From NCBI RefSeq assembly GCF_031846485.1, contig NZ_JAVRHQ010000002.1, positions 186,001 through 250,000 of the forward strand: a stretch of 64,000 nucleotides of DNA. Direction: 5' to 3'. Shown here one piece after another: positions 7,132 through 16,239 of the stretch; the first letter of the stretch is position 1; each line of letters begins with the position of its first letter. This DNA comes from Autumnicola tepida. GTDB lineage: Bacteria; Bacteroidota; Bacteroidia; Flavobacteriales; Flavobacteriaceae. The notes beneath the pieces are model-generated. The model made no database searches and was not told the origin of the DNA. It saw only the letters and a list, made by a program, of their open reading frames with translations. The translations under genes and the position numbers were made by a program.

Positions 7132-7512
7132 ATGGACTCATTTATCGGCATTAGGTTTAAAAAGGAAACAGCAAAGCGTTTTCAGGAATTTTCAAAAATA
7201 CATTTCAAATCGCACACCGAGGCAATGGCCACGATGCTCGATTTTTTCTTCTACAACGAAATCTCTCCACGGGAAAGATTGGGCCCGACCGGAAGGACGA
7301 TCGAGGCCAATTTAAAGAAACGGATCAATGCCGTAATCGCCATAATGAGGGATATGGAAAAGACCCAGACCAAACCTACGGTGGCGATGATCGAATCCCT
7401 TTTTCAGACCGAAGAACCCAAAAAGAAACCGCTGATCTTAGAGAAGAAATATGTGGAAGAAAAGCCGAAAGTAAGATTTCAGGAAAAGCAAAACCACAAC
7501 AACGAACTATAA
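7132..7512 (+). CDS. BfmA/BtgA-type mobilisation protein (ribbon-helix-helix)
   Basis: A 126-residue accessory mobilisation protein. The N-terminus MDSFIGIRFKKETAKRFQEF and following KIHFKSHTEAMATMLDFF are the ribbon-helix-helix DNA-binding pattern of BfmA/BtgA proteins from Bacteroides mobilisable elements. The C-terminal third is Lys/Glu/Pro-rich and probably disordered. It should bind oriT and help the relaxase encoded 11 bases downstream. ATG at 7132 gives the family-typical N-terminus; a different frame open at 7070-7315 is a shadow. Probable autoregulatory sites lie just upstream. Confidence 0.88.
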   Translation: MDSFIGIRFKKETAKRFQEFSKIHFKSHTEAMATMLDFFFYNEISPRERLGPTGRTIEANLKKRINAVIAIMRDMEKTQTKPTVAMIESLFQTEEPKKKPLILEKKYVEEKPKVRFQEKQNHNNEL

Positions 7513-7523
7513 ATTTTTGAGCT

Positions 7524-8555
7524 ATGTATATCACGATCACACCTCAAAAATTGGGCAGGAACTATGCCCAAAGTTCGGCCGATTTTGTAGGCTATCTGGA
7601 AAAAGAAAACCAAGGTCTGGAGCAGGAAGAAATGGAACACTTTTTCAATCAATATGGCGATGAATTTTCAGCGGAAGAAGTGGTAAAAGATATTGATGGG
7701 AACGGTGCAAAACTGAAAAAGAAAGAGCCGAAATTCTATTCGATCACGGTCAGTCCTTCCAAATACGAATTGAACCGGTTACAGAACAGCAGCGAAGATT
7801 TAAAAAAGTACACCCGTGAGCTGATGAAGGATTATGTGGCATCATTCAACCGGGAAATCAATGGGCGCCCTGTGACCATCGATGACATAAAATATTATGC
7901 AAAAATCGAGCACCAACGAACGTTTAAGGGAACCGACAAACAGATTAGGGAAAACCAACCTTTTGCTACCAAAATACTTCAGCTAAGAAATGAAATCCGA
8001 AGCATAGAAAACGGCTCGATGGAAGGAAGTGTTAGGAAGCGGGAACGGGAAATCGCAAAATTAGAAAAGCAGGCCCCACATCAACAGGATGGGAAACGGA
8101 TCGTCCAAGGAATGCCCAAGGCGGGAAGCCAAAGCCATATCCATATTATCGTGAGCCGAAAGGATGCGTCCAATTCGTTCAGCCTTTCGCCCGGGAGCAA
8201 ATACAAAGCTTCCGATGTCGAGATGAGGGGGAAACAGGTGAAACGGGGTTTTGACAGGGATAAATTTTTTGAAAATGCCGAAAAGAGCTTTGACAGGACG
8301 TTTGGCTACCAGCGGAACTTTGCGGAAACCTACAAGGCGCGGAAGGATTTTATCAAAAACCCAAAAATCTATTTTGCCTCGTTGATGAAATTGCCCACCA
8401 ATGAAAAGGCAATCGCTTTCAAGTTGATGCGGGAAACGGGCATCCCGATAATGCCAAGCATCCCGACCAATCAGGCGCAGCTCGCCCTAAAGGTTTTCAA
8501 CAAACTGCGCAAAGGTTTGGACGTGGCCATCAAATCAAGTTCAATCGGTATTTAA
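7524..8555 (+). CDS. MobB-type relaxase (DUF5712-like)
   Basis: A 343-residue mobilisation protein expected to nick oriT and stay bound to the transferred strand. The N-terminus MYITITPQKL and the histidine cluster SQSHIHIIVSRKD (His205, His207) with an upstream AKIEHQRTF (His130) match a compact HUH-like relaxase of the Bacteroidota MobB/DUF5712 group; the DUF number is from memory. The candidate nucleophile would be one of the tyrosines near the N-terminus (Tyr14 or Tyr24). It is 9 bases upstream of the coupling-protein gene, forming a three-gene operon. Confidence 0.82.
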   Translation: MYITITPQKLGRNYAQSSADFVGYLEKENQGLEQEEMEHFFNQYGDEFSAEEVVKDIDGNGAKLKKKEPKFYSITVSPSKYELNRLQNSSEDLKKYTRELMKDYVASFNREINGRPVTIDDIKYYAKIEHQRTFKGTDKQIRENQPFATKILQLRNEIRSIENGSMEGSVRKREREIAKLEKQAPHQQDGKRIVQGMPKAGSQSHIHIIVSRKDASNSFSLSPGSKYKASDVEMRGKQVKRGFDRDKFFENAEKSFDRTFGYQRNFAETYKARKDFIKNPKIYFASLMKLPTNEKAIAFKLMRETGIPIMPSIPTNQAQLALKVFNKLRKGLDVAIKSSSIGI

Positions 8556-8564
8556 TTCAAGACG

Positions 8565-10145
8565 ATGGAAATAGAAAGTCTTTTTACGGTACTCTCGGTT
8601 ATTAGCTTGACTAGTTTATTATTTTATTCGTTTTTCAAGATCAGTCGGTATGCGTTCGCGCTGAATATGCTGCTAATCGCAGCTATCTTTTATTATATTT
8701 CCGAAGAGAATCGGTTGATATTGACCCTACTTTATTTAGGTTGTCCGTTGATGCTAATTAATACAGGACTGTACGTTTTTTTGCACAAAACGGAGGAACC
8801 GAAAAATGCCGATAGCAAGTATCGTGTAAGCTTTGCAACGAGCAAGGGAAACTTCAAACTCGAAAACGTAAAAAGAGGGGCATCCATCATAGGATCTGCC
8901 GGAAGTGGCAAGACCGAAAGCGTGGTTTATGGGTTTTTGAGGCATTTTCAGAAAGAAGCCTTTTGCGGGATCATTCACGACTACAAAGATTTTGAGCTGA
9001 CTGAAATGGCCTATCCACTTTTCAAGGATGGTCAAATCCCGTTTAAGGTCATTTCCTTTGATAAAATCATCCATAGGGTCAATCCTATTGCACCTCGCTA
9101 TTTAGAGAACGAGGAAAGCGTAAACGAAGTTTCAAGGGTGCTGATCGAAAATCTTTTGGAGCAAAGGGAATCCGGTACGAGCGGCACTACCAAATTTTTC
9201 AATGATGCTGCCGAAGGCTTGATTGGTGGATTGATTTGGAAACTGAAAACCGACTATTTCCAATTCTGCACATTGCCCCATTTAATAGCGGTTTACCAAT
9301 ATCTGGATACAGACAGCCTTATCCAGTTTTTGGAATCCAATACAACATCCAGAGCGATGGCAGATGCCTTTATTAGCGGTAAAGATTCAGAGCGACAGAC
9401 AGCAGGTGTAAAAAGCACCTTGGCCAATGCGCTAAAACGAATCAGTACACAGCGAATATTTATGGCATTGTCCGCAGACGAAGTGCCACTTAATATAAAT
9501 AGTCCAGAAAATCCTTGTGTAATTTCAATTGTGAATAATCCGAAATTTGAAACTTCTTATTCCCCTGTCATTGCAACAATAATCCATACTATTACCAAGC
9601 AAATGAGCGTGCGGAATTCCAAACCTTCTTTCCTGTTGATGGAAGAAGCCCCGACCATTCGGCTATTGAATATGCACCGTATTCCGGCTACGCTGCGGAG
9701 TTATGATATTGCCACAATTTATGTGATGCAGGACAAGATACAAAATGATATGATGTACGGCGACAAAGCGAGCAAGGCAATTTTGAGTAACCTTTCCTAT
9801 CAATTTTTCGGCAAGGTAAACGACCCGGACACCGCCAAATACTACGAACGCTTTTTTGAAATTATTAAAGACCCGACCAAAAGCGTGAGCCGTGGCCATA
9901 ACTTGGATTTTGATACACGAGTAACAACTGGGGAAAAAGAAATCCCGAAAATAAGGGCAGATGTTTTCTTTCGGCTGAATCAGGGAGAGTTTATTACCTA
10001 TGCGGACGGGAAGGATAAAAAGGTGCAGTTTAAATTACAGCAAATTAACAGGGAACTTCCCGAAGAATCTAAACAGTATTCACAGGCAGATTTGGAGGCT
10101 AACTTTGAACGGATTTATGAGGAGGCGCGGTCGATATTTGGATAA
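8565..10145 (+). CDS. mobC: Type IV coupling protein (TraG/VirD4-like, MobC)
   Basis: A 526-residue inner-membrane ATPase linking the relaxosome to the conjugation channel. Two or three hydrophobic segments occupy residues 5-80. Walker A is GSAGSGKTES (about residues 110-119), and Walker B is in SFLLMEEAPTIRL (about 355). Its stop codon directly abuts the stop codon of the converging nuclease-like gene (10146), with no intergenic base. No truncation is seen; the length is in the usual range for the group. Confidence 0.93.
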   Translation: MEIESLFTVLSVISLTSLLFYSFFKISRYAFALNMLLIAAIFYYISEENRLILTLLYLGCPLMLINTGLYVFLHKTEEPKNADSKYRVSFATSKGNFKLENVKRGASIIGSAGSGKTESVVYGFLRHFQKEAFCGIIHDYKDFELTEMAYPLFKDGQIPFKVISFDKIIHRVNPIAPRYLENEESVNEVSRVLIENLLEQRESGTSGTTKFFNDAAEGLIGGLIWKLKTDYFQFCTLPHLIAVYQYLDTDSLIQFLESNTTSRAMADAFISGKDSERQTAGVKSTLANALKRISTQRIFMALSADEVPLNINSPENPCVISIVNNPKFETSYSPVIATIIHTITKQMSVRNSKPSFLLMEEAPTIRLLNMHRIPATLRSYDIATIYVMQDKIQNDMMYGDKASKAILSNLSYQFFGKVNDPDTAKYYERFFEIIKDPTKSVSRGHNLDFDTRVTTGEKEIPKIRADVFFRLNQGEFITYADGKDKKVQFKLQQINRELPEESKQYSQADLEANFERIYEEARSIFG

Positions 10146-11183
10146 TTAGGATATGCTAAAATTTTCATTAATTTCCTTTTCAATAATCTTATATTTATCC
10201 TTCACATCTTCACCCATATAAAAATCTAACAGATCATTTTTATCCAAAGTTCCATCTTCTAAAAACTTATTCAGATACTGTTGGTTGAAGTCTAATAACA
10301 ACATAGATTTCTTAATTTGTTTTAAAATTTTTTTATTATTCTCAATATTATTCTCAACTAGATTTTTAATCAGGGATATTTCATTTATATCCTTAATGAT
10401 ACGATTTACCAGAATAGCCAAAATATTATTATCGACTTTAACACTCTTAGCATTTAAAGCTATATCCCTTGCCAACATATAAGCTATTGCCAAATTAGAA
10501 TAATTCCCTTTCTGGGAATCGATTATAGCGATAAAACCAATAGAAGGAATGTAGCCCACATTTTCAAATGCTTTAAGAATTGAGTTATCCACGAGAGAAA
10601 TATCAAATACGATAAGGCTAACCTTTGAATCCCTATTTGCTTGAGCTTCTATTAATTGACTCCAGGCTGTATCGGTTCTACGAGTAAAAATTTCTTTTGA
10701 TTCTATATCTCCAAATTTGATACTCTTATCAAACTTGCACTCAATAACAATCTTTAAGTCTTTATTTCCCTCTATCTCGCAAACAATATCACCTGTTTTA
10801 TTTCGACTGAGTTCACCTTGTTCATTCCCAGTTAAGTAGGCTTTGTCTTTTAAACGCTTATCTTTAAAATACTGATTAAGAAACCCGGCAACTTCATCTT
10901 CGGCCAAGTTTCCTTTTATTGCAGATTTATAGAAAAGTTCCTTTTTCATTTCAAAAATTATCTTCAAACTTTCCAGTTCAGTACCCAGTTCATTTGATGT
11001 TTTCGATAAAAATGCGGATAGTCGATCTTCCATAAGTGCGAGGACACCAATATAAATAGCTTTTAATAATTTTTCATCACGATCAGACACGGGAAGATTA
11101 TCAAAATAATTAAAGACTATTTGATTCTCAATTTCAAACTCCTTTACTTCAACTCGTTTCAGTTGTTGATTGAGTCTTATCAT
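10146..11183 (-). CDS. PD-(D/E)XK nuclease-like protein of the SIR2-HerA operon
   Basis: A 345-residue protein I cannot assign to a named family, but with a clear nuclease-type core: an acidic helix LAEDEVAGFL (Glu95/Glu97), then GDIVCEIEG (Asp132) and LKIVIECKFD (Glu148, Lys150), which is the D...ExK arrangement of PD-(D/E)XK enzymes. The residues after 160 include a QLIEAQANRD helix and several hydrophobic strands. The C-terminal 90 residues are helical. It is last in a four-gene operon (SIR2, HerA, KTSC, this gene), 5 bases after the KTSC gene, so it is probably the nuclease or regulatory partner of that defence system. Activity is inferred. Confidence 0.72.
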   Translation of the reverse strand: MIRLNQQLKRVEVKEFEIENQIVFNYFDNLPVSDRDEKLLKAIYIGVLALMEDRLSAFLSKTSNELGTELESLKIIFEMKKELFYKSAIKGNLAEDEVAGFLNQYFKDKRLKDKAYLTGNEQGELSRNKTGDIVCEIEGNKDLKIVIECKFDKSIKFGDIESKEIFTRRTDTAWSQLIEAQANRDSKVSLIVFDISLVDNSILKAFENVGYIPSIGFIAIIDSQKGNYSNLAIAYMLARDIALNAKSVKVDNNILAILVNRIIKDINEISLIKNLVENNIENNKKILKQIKKSMLLLDFNQQYLNKFLEDGTLDKNDLLDFYMGEDVKDKYKIIEKEINENFSIS

Positions 11184-11188
11184 TTTGC

Positions 11189-11398
11189 TTAAACTTTAGA
11201 GTACCTGTACCTTCCTTTGATACTTTGGGCTAAATATGTTCCGTGGGATTCAGCACCAATAAGCCCTTTATATTCTCTTTCTGGAAGGTCAAAATATTGA
11301 TAGACCGTGCCGTTTTTAAATTCTATTTCTAATGTGGATGAATTGTCGTCATAGCCAATAGATGCTATGTTCGATGATTTTACTGGTTTTCTATTCAT
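11189..11398 (-). CDS. KTSC domain protein
   Basis: A 69-residue single-domain protein of the KTSC family (MNRKPVKSSNIASIGYDDNS..., with the family-typical LEIEFKNGTVYQYFDLP and a C-terminal GRYRYSKV). The domain is small and widespread, sometimes next to nucleases or phage-related genes, and its role is poorly defined. Here it is between HerA (6 bases) and the PD-(D/E)XK gene (5 bases), which argues for a function within the defence operon. Confidence 0.88.
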   Translation of the reverse strand: MNRKPVKSSNIASIGYDDNSSTLEIEFKNGTVYQYFDLPEREYKGLIGAESHGTYLAQSIKGRYRYSKV

Positions 11399-11404
11399 AA
11401 TACT

Positions 11405-13270
11405 TTATTTGATAATTTTACTAATTTTAGGATTTTGAGACCTCCAGGCCTCAATAAATTCTTCGTAGTTAGGGCTTTCTTCCATTTTGTTGCCCCAACC
11501 CCCAGGCATTAAAGATTCTTCTGTATCAACAATATCGAATACGATAGGATCTTGACTATCAGGTCTTTTATCCTTCGGTGGAGCTTTGATAAGCGATCTC
11601 ATAGGAAGCTTTACCGATTCTCCTAAGATTATAGCCTCTCCCGTTTTTAATATTGGGAGCATACTTGTAAGACCTTCCAGATTATCTGTGACAGCACTTG
11701 TTATGTGGGCGCGATCAGTAGAGTTCGCCAATCGGAGAGCAAAGAATGTACCACATTGTGAAAGAATTGTAGAATTTATTTCTGACGGTCTTTGACTAAC
11801 TATCATTGAGCCTATCCCATATTTCCTACCCTCCTTCACAATTTTTTGAACAATCGATAACGCGCTACCTTCAAAGTTTAAATAATTGTGAGCTTCTTCC
11901 ATTACCAAAAGCAATGGACGTTCCTTGCCTCCTTGCGAGAGGTTTCTTGCCCAGAATAAGCCTTCATAAACTATACGCAGTAAAACTCCGATAATTGTAT
12001 TTAAAATAGTTATTGGAACACCTGATAAATCCAAAATAGTAATTGGCTTGTCGCTTCCTATCCAACCTTTTATCAGGGAATCTAAATCTTTTTCTATAAA
12101 TCCATCCTTTTTTGGAGTCCAATCCCCAGGTTTGAAAATAAAATCATACCTTGGAATTCTCAACTTTGAACCCAATGAATGTAACTGTTGGCTATTATTT
12201 AAAGGGGTTTCAGGCAAGTATTGAACTCGATCACCATTTGCTTTGGAGGTATTTATTTTTTTAAAAATAGGAGGAATACCCCGAACTGGATCACCTAATA
12301 TCTTATCTCCATTTTCATCAGTTTCAAAAGCAAGATTTTCCATAATCGTCCCATCCTTGTCCGGATAGAACTTTCCTAGCGTTTCGGTATAAAGGTCATA
12401 CCAGAGATGATTCAAGCTAAATGGTATGGGAGAATCAATACTAAGGTTATCTATGTCGATTCCGGTTTTAGGATGTTTTTCCAAACTTTTCAACTTAGCT
12501 TGCTGAATTCTTTCTAGAATTACATTTTGATCTTTTTCGGCAGCAAATTTTCCAAAACTGATATCACATAATTCTTCAAAATTTAAGGCCCAAAAGGGAA
12601 TAACCAATTCTTTTTCTTGACTTCCTTCGCTTTTGTCAGCGTTAATTTTAAAAATATTCGCTCGATCTTTTAGAGCTTGTCCATACTCTCCGTGTATGTC
12701 AAACACCAAAATTCGTGATGATGGATATTTCTCAGAATCGGATAGCGCATTTAACAGACTTGCAACTGTCGTTGACTTTCCTGAACCAGTTGTTCCAACT
12801 ACTGCTGAATGTCTCGTAATTAACCTATTTACATCCACCAAAGCAGGAATAGATTCGGCTCCCGCAATATGTCCAATATTTACAAAGTATGGTTTGTCTG
12901 GTTGTCCATAGATTCGTTTTAGGTCTACTTCAGATACTAAATGCACTTCATCACTAATTGTTGGATATTGAGAAATCCCTCTTTGAAATTCACCAGATCG
13001 ATGTCCTTCCCCAACCAGTTGTACAGTTATCCATCTATTTCCATAAGGTTGGTCGTTTTCTGGTGCTGCGCTTGCGCCGACCTGAGTAATAATTCCAAAC
13101 AAAAAATTGTATCCAATTGGAATTTTAACAAAACTTCCAATTTGTCCAATTTTGTAACCTTCACCATTTACATATGTCAAACCAGATAGTGAATCGTTGA
13201 CCATTGCTATTCTAATGGTAGTGCCACTAACGTCTTGTACGGAACCAAGATAAGTAGAGTTATTTTTCAT
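11405..13270 (-). CDS. HerA-type ATPase/helicase
   Basis: A 621-residue hexameric motor of the HerA/FtsK class. The N-terminal HAS-barrel-like region (residues 1-130) is followed by Walker A GTTGSGKST (159-167) and Walker B in LLLVMEEAHNYL (about 455-466), then QRPSEI and an arginine-finger region near FALRLAN. HerA partners of SIR2 proteins form large complexes that degrade NAD+ on phage infection. Its start overlaps the end of the SIR2 gene by 11 bases, so the two are translationally coupled. Confidence 0.92.
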   Translation of the reverse strand: MKNNSTYLGSVQDVSGTTIRIAMVNDSLSGLTYVNGEGYKIGQIGSFVKIPIGYNFLFGIITQVGASAAPENDQPYGNRWITVQLVGEGHRSGEFQRGISQYPTISDEVHLVSEVDLKRIYGQPDKPYFVNIGHIAGAESIPALVDVNRLITRHSAVVGTTGSGKSTTVASLLNALSDSEKYPSSRILVFDIHGEYGQALKDRANIFKINADKSEGSQEKELVIPFWALNFEELCDISFGKFAAEKDQNVILERIQQAKLKSLEKHPKTGIDIDNLSIDSPIPFSLNHLWYDLYTETLGKFYPDKDGTIMENLAFETDENGDKILGDPVRGIPPIFKKINTSKANGDRVQYLPETPLNNSQQLHSLGSKLRIPRYDFIFKPGDWTPKKDGFIEKDLDSLIKGWIGSDKPITILDLSGVPITILNTIIGVLLRIVYEGLFWARNLSQGGKERPLLLVMEEAHNYLNFEGSALSIVQKIVKEGRKYGIGSMIVSQRPSEINSTILSQCGTFFALRLANSTDRAHITSAVTDNLEGLTSMLPILKTGEAIILGESVKLPMRSLIKAPPKDKRPDSQDPIVFDIVDTEESLMPGGWGNKMEESPNYEEFIEAWRSQNPKISKIIK

Positions 13271-14483
13271 CCAAAAGAGTTTGATTATATCCGATTAAAG
13301 CTTGAAGGAAATCCCCCATTTTTGAAAAATCACCAAGATCTAAATCGCAAAGAGCTGCTTCTTCGTCATCCCTTTTAGACAGACAATTAGCTAAATTATC
13401 CTCATCTTCCAATAAGGCTCCTAATTTCCACTTGCCTCTAACCGTACCAATTATCGCTTCGTCTTTAGCCCATATAGCAAGATTGCCTCTGTTTAATGCA
13501 GCATCCACACCTTTAGGGTACTTTTCAGTCGTTGAATCATTTTCTTTATTTTTCTCAGTTAAAGAGCCAAATAACATCGAAATTACCATACTATTTGGGT
13601 TCGCTCTTAGTGAACCTAAAATGCAATCATTTATATGCTCGTCGTTAAAAGAATAACCTGAGATAATAAGTAATGCGTTAGGTTTTCTCAAAAAGCGAGA
13701 AAGTTGATCCATCAAAGCCAAAAAAGGCATTTTTCTACTTTGGTCATATTTGAGATGAGATGGGTAAATTAGCTGTGAAGCGTCTATTTCTTTAGTTCTG
13801 CTTGATCTGAATACCTGATGATTTTTCTTTTGAAACCAATTAATAGAGCCGTGGATTTTCCAAAGACGTGTCCAATGATTTGGTATTAAATCGTCTTCAA
13901 CTGATCTCAAATCAAAAAATGACTGTCTTGAACCGACAAAACCATCAAAGTAGGGTATGGATAAGTCCTCAAAGGCTTGTTCCACTAGCAAATCATAATT
14001 CGTTGTAAATACTTCGACAGGTTTCTCACGATCTATTGATATCCATTTTGCAAGTTTATGATATGGGGATTCTTTATTTGGTAATTCCACATCCAATTTA
14101 CTTACGATTTTCGTGCATATTTCGCTTTCCAGTTTGATAAGCTCTTCATTGCTAAAGCCTCTAACGCTGTTACCAACCGAAACATCTTTCAAACCTCTTA
14201 TAAAACTCAAAATATCTTCAATGTTTTTAATACTTTTTTGAGCTAAACTTATTTCATCTAAAAGTTTATCATAATCATTTTTGACATCTGTTTTTGATGA
14301 TAGTTCCGAACTTAGAAATTGGGTCAATCCGGCTACATCAGGAATCAGAGGCCATTGCTCCTTCGGCATATTTACGGATAAGGGACAGCCAGCAGATATA
14401 AAGTAGCCTATTGGTTTTTTGTCTTGGGATAAAGTTTGACGTAAAAACTTAATATGTTTAATAGGATCGTGATAATTATCCAT
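13260..14483 (-). CDS. SIR2-domain antiphage effector
   Basis: A 407-residue SIR2-like NADase. The nucleotide-binding motif reads YFISAGCPLS (residues 27-36). The TTNYD motif gives catalytic Asn162 with Asp164, and KIHGSINWF gives His211. The C-terminal region contains LLIISGYSFNDEHIND, the conserved segment of SIR2 domains in defence proteins. First gene of the operon with HerA, the known two-gene SIR2-HerA arrangement that causes abortive infection by NAD+ depletion. No signal peptide. ATG at 14483 follows an AT-rich intergenic region shared with the divergent abiE operon. Confidence 0.92.
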   Translation of the reverse strand: MDNYHDPIKHIKFLRQTLSQDKKPIGYFISAGCPLSVNMPKEQWPLIPDVAGLTQFLSSELSSKTDVKNDYDKLLDEISLAQKSIKNIEDILSFIRGLKDVSVGNSVRGFSNEELIKLESEICTKIVSKLDVELPNKESPYHKLAKWISIDREKPVEVFTTNYDLLVEQAFEDLSIPYFDGFVGSRQSFFDLRSVEDDLIPNHWTRLWKIHGSINWFQKKNHQVFRSSRTKEIDASQLIYPSHLKYDQSRKMPFLALMDQLSRFLRKPNALLIISGYSFNDEHINDCILGSLRANPNSMVISMLFGSLTEKNKENDSTTEKYPKGVDAALNRGNLAIWAKDEAIIGTVRGKWKLGALLEDEDNLANCLSKRDDEEAALCDLDLGDFSKMGDFLQALIGYNQTLLDEK

Positions 14484-14582
14484 ATTGTTGATTGATTTCT
14501 GTTTTGGAGTAAATTTAACAAACTTTTAGAATTCGCTTTCAAATTTTCAAGTTTGTTTGAAATAAAGCCAATCTTGGATTTT

Positions 14583-14612
14583 AAATAAATATAAATTTTA
14601 TAGTATTTATTT
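14583..14612 (+). promoter_or_regulatory. Inverted repeat before the abiE pair
   Basis: AAATAAATA (14583-14591) and TATTTATTT (14604-14612) are a perfect 9-bp inverted repeat with a 12-base spacer, 48 bases before the AbiEi start. AbiEi-type antitoxins repress their own promoter by binding such repeats. The AT richness makes chance pairing possible. Confidence 0.4.
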
Positions 14613-14660
14613 TAGTTTTATGTCTAAAATACATATATTGCTCTAATAATTACTAAAGTT

Positions 14661-15449
14661 ATGGTGGCGGAATATATCGACAAATTGCTGTCTGTGGAAG
14701 AATATTCTTTTTCCCTGGAAGAATTGATGAGCCGAACCCAGAAGAGCAAAAACGCAATTTGGCAGGAATTGGCTCATCTGATCGAAAAGAACAAAGTCCT
14801 CAATCTAAGAAAGGGCTTCTACCTTATACTGACCCCAAGGTATTCCAGTTTTCGAAAACTTCCCATAAATCTCTATATCGACAAACTTTTCGATTATTTA
14901 GGCCGTAGTTATTATTTAGGTTTTTACAGTGCAGCAAAAGCCTATGGAGCAAGCCATCAACAATCTCAGCGCGATTATGTAATGACATCCTCCCCGAAAC
15001 TGTTGGATATTCAGAAATCGGCCATTGATATCCGTTTTTTGACCACTTCCGCTTGGCCGGAACAAAATATACTTTCAAAAAAATCAGATGCCGGAATCTA
15101 CCATATTTCCAGTCCGGCTTTAACCTTGGCCGATCTGGTACATTATCAGAACAAATTAGGCGGGCTGAACCGAATGTTATCCACCATTGAAGAATTATTG
15201 GAAGAAGTCAACCAAAAAGACCTAGAAGATTTGTTGAGCTGGTATAGCAACAAAGCCACACTTCAACGATTAGGTTTTTTATTGGATCAAATAGATGAAG
15301 AGAATAGTTTTTCTGCTTTAATTTTTCAACATTTGGAAAAACAAAAAATACATCCGGTTTTATTAAAGCCAACCAACCAGCAAAGACCCGGTTCGGTGGA
15401 TAATAAATGGAAGGTAGATACTAACCTACAGTTAGAAAGCGACCTATGA
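14661..15449 (+). CDS. abiEi: Type IV antitoxin of the AbiEi family
   Basis: A 262-residue AbiEi-type antitoxin and transcription repressor. The N-terminal winged-helix region is seen in YSFSLEELMSRTQKSKNAIW followed by LRKGFYLI. The middle has the family segment YYLGFYSAAKAYGASHQ, and SSPALTLADLVHY follows near residue 155. It is expected to counter the toxin encoded in the overlapping gene and to repress the operon. Transcribed divergently from the SIR2-HerA operon, with 177 bases between starts. Confidence 0.9.
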   Translation: MVAEYIDKLLSVEEYSFSLEELMSRTQKSKNAIWQELAHLIEKNKVLNLRKGFYLILTPRYSSFRKLPINLYIDKLFDYLGRSYYLGFYSAAKAYGASHQQSQRDYVMTSSPKLLDIQKSAIDIRFLTTSAWPEQNILSKKSDAGIYHISSPALTLADLVHYQNKLGGLNRMLSTIEELLEEVNQKDLEDLLSWYSNKATLQRLGFLLDQIDEENSFSALIFQHLEKQKIHPVLLKPTNQQRPGSVDNKWKVDTNLQLESDL

Positions 15450-16234
15450 TTTCAAAACCTTATATAGCCCAATGGCGGGAATACGCATCTTGGAAAGAAT
15501 TTGCACAGGTTGAACAGGATTTGATTATTAGTCGGGCGTTGGTAGCAATTTTTGCCGATGATTTTCTAAGGGAAAACCTTGCTTTCCGGGGCGGCACCGC
15601 TCTACATAAATTATATCTGAACCCGGCACCGAGATATTCCGAGGATATTGACCTTGTACAGGTTCGGGAAGGCCCTATCAAACCCATTATGAAGCGCATT
15701 GGCGAGGTCATTACTTTTTTTGAGGAAGACAGGCGTACACAGGTAAGAGGGCACGGAGCAAAAGCGCTGTACAGGTTTACATCGGAATATGAAGAAGAAC
15801 GTCGCCGACTAAAATTAGAGATTAATTGTAAAGAACACTTCAACGTACTCGATTGGGTAGATTTCCCTTTTGAAATGGCGAACCCTTGGTTTTCGGGGAG
15901 AGCTGATATTAAAACATATAAAATCAATGAACTTTTGGGCACGAAGTTGAGGGCGCTTTATCAACGAAGTAAAGGAAGGGATTTGTTTGATCTGGATTAT
16001 TCCAGACAATATATGAAACTCGATATTGATGAGATTATCAAGTGCTTTAGGGTTTATATGGAATCTTCCGTTGGCAAAGTCCCTTCCCAAAAAGAGTTCC
16101 TACAAAATATGGAAGCCAAGAAAAACGATGCAGCTTTTGAAGGCGATATGGAAGGTTTGTTACGGCCGGAAATCCTATACGATCAAAAAGCTGCTTTCCA
16201 TTGGTTGAAAGAAACGGTTATTCCAAGAATGTGA
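15446..16234 (+). CDS. abiEii: AbiEii nucleotidyltransferase toxin
   Basis: A 262-residue AbiEii/AbiGii toxin of the nucleotidyltransferase fold. The signature is FRGGTALHKLYL (Gly49-Gly50, Lys55) and YSEDIDLVQ (Asp67, Asp69), with RLKLEINCKE and KGRDLFDLDY farther on, all expected for family members that modify RNA substrates and block growth. The start overlaps the antitoxin stop as ATGA (4-bp overlap). The gene ends 5 bases from the convergent tra-operon lipoprotein gene. Confidence 0.93.
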   Translation: MISKPYIAQWREYASWKEFAQVEQDLIISRALVAIFADDFLRENLAFRGGTALHKLYLNPAPRYSEDIDLVQVREGPIKPIMKRIGEVITFFEEDRRTQVRGHGAKALYRFTSEYEEERRRLKLEINCKEHFNVLDWVDFPFEMANPWFSGRADIKTYKINELLGTKLRALYQRSKGRDLFDLDYSRQYMKLDIDEIIKCFRVYMESSVGKVPSQKEFLQNMEAKKNDAAFEGDMEGLLRPEILYDQKAAFHWLKETVIPRM

Positions 16235-16239
16235 TTATT

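Noticed and set aside
6803..7315. Open frames on both strands upstream of the mobilisation genes
   Set aside because: They overlap the hairpins and the correct RHH-protein start; no recognisable protein features.
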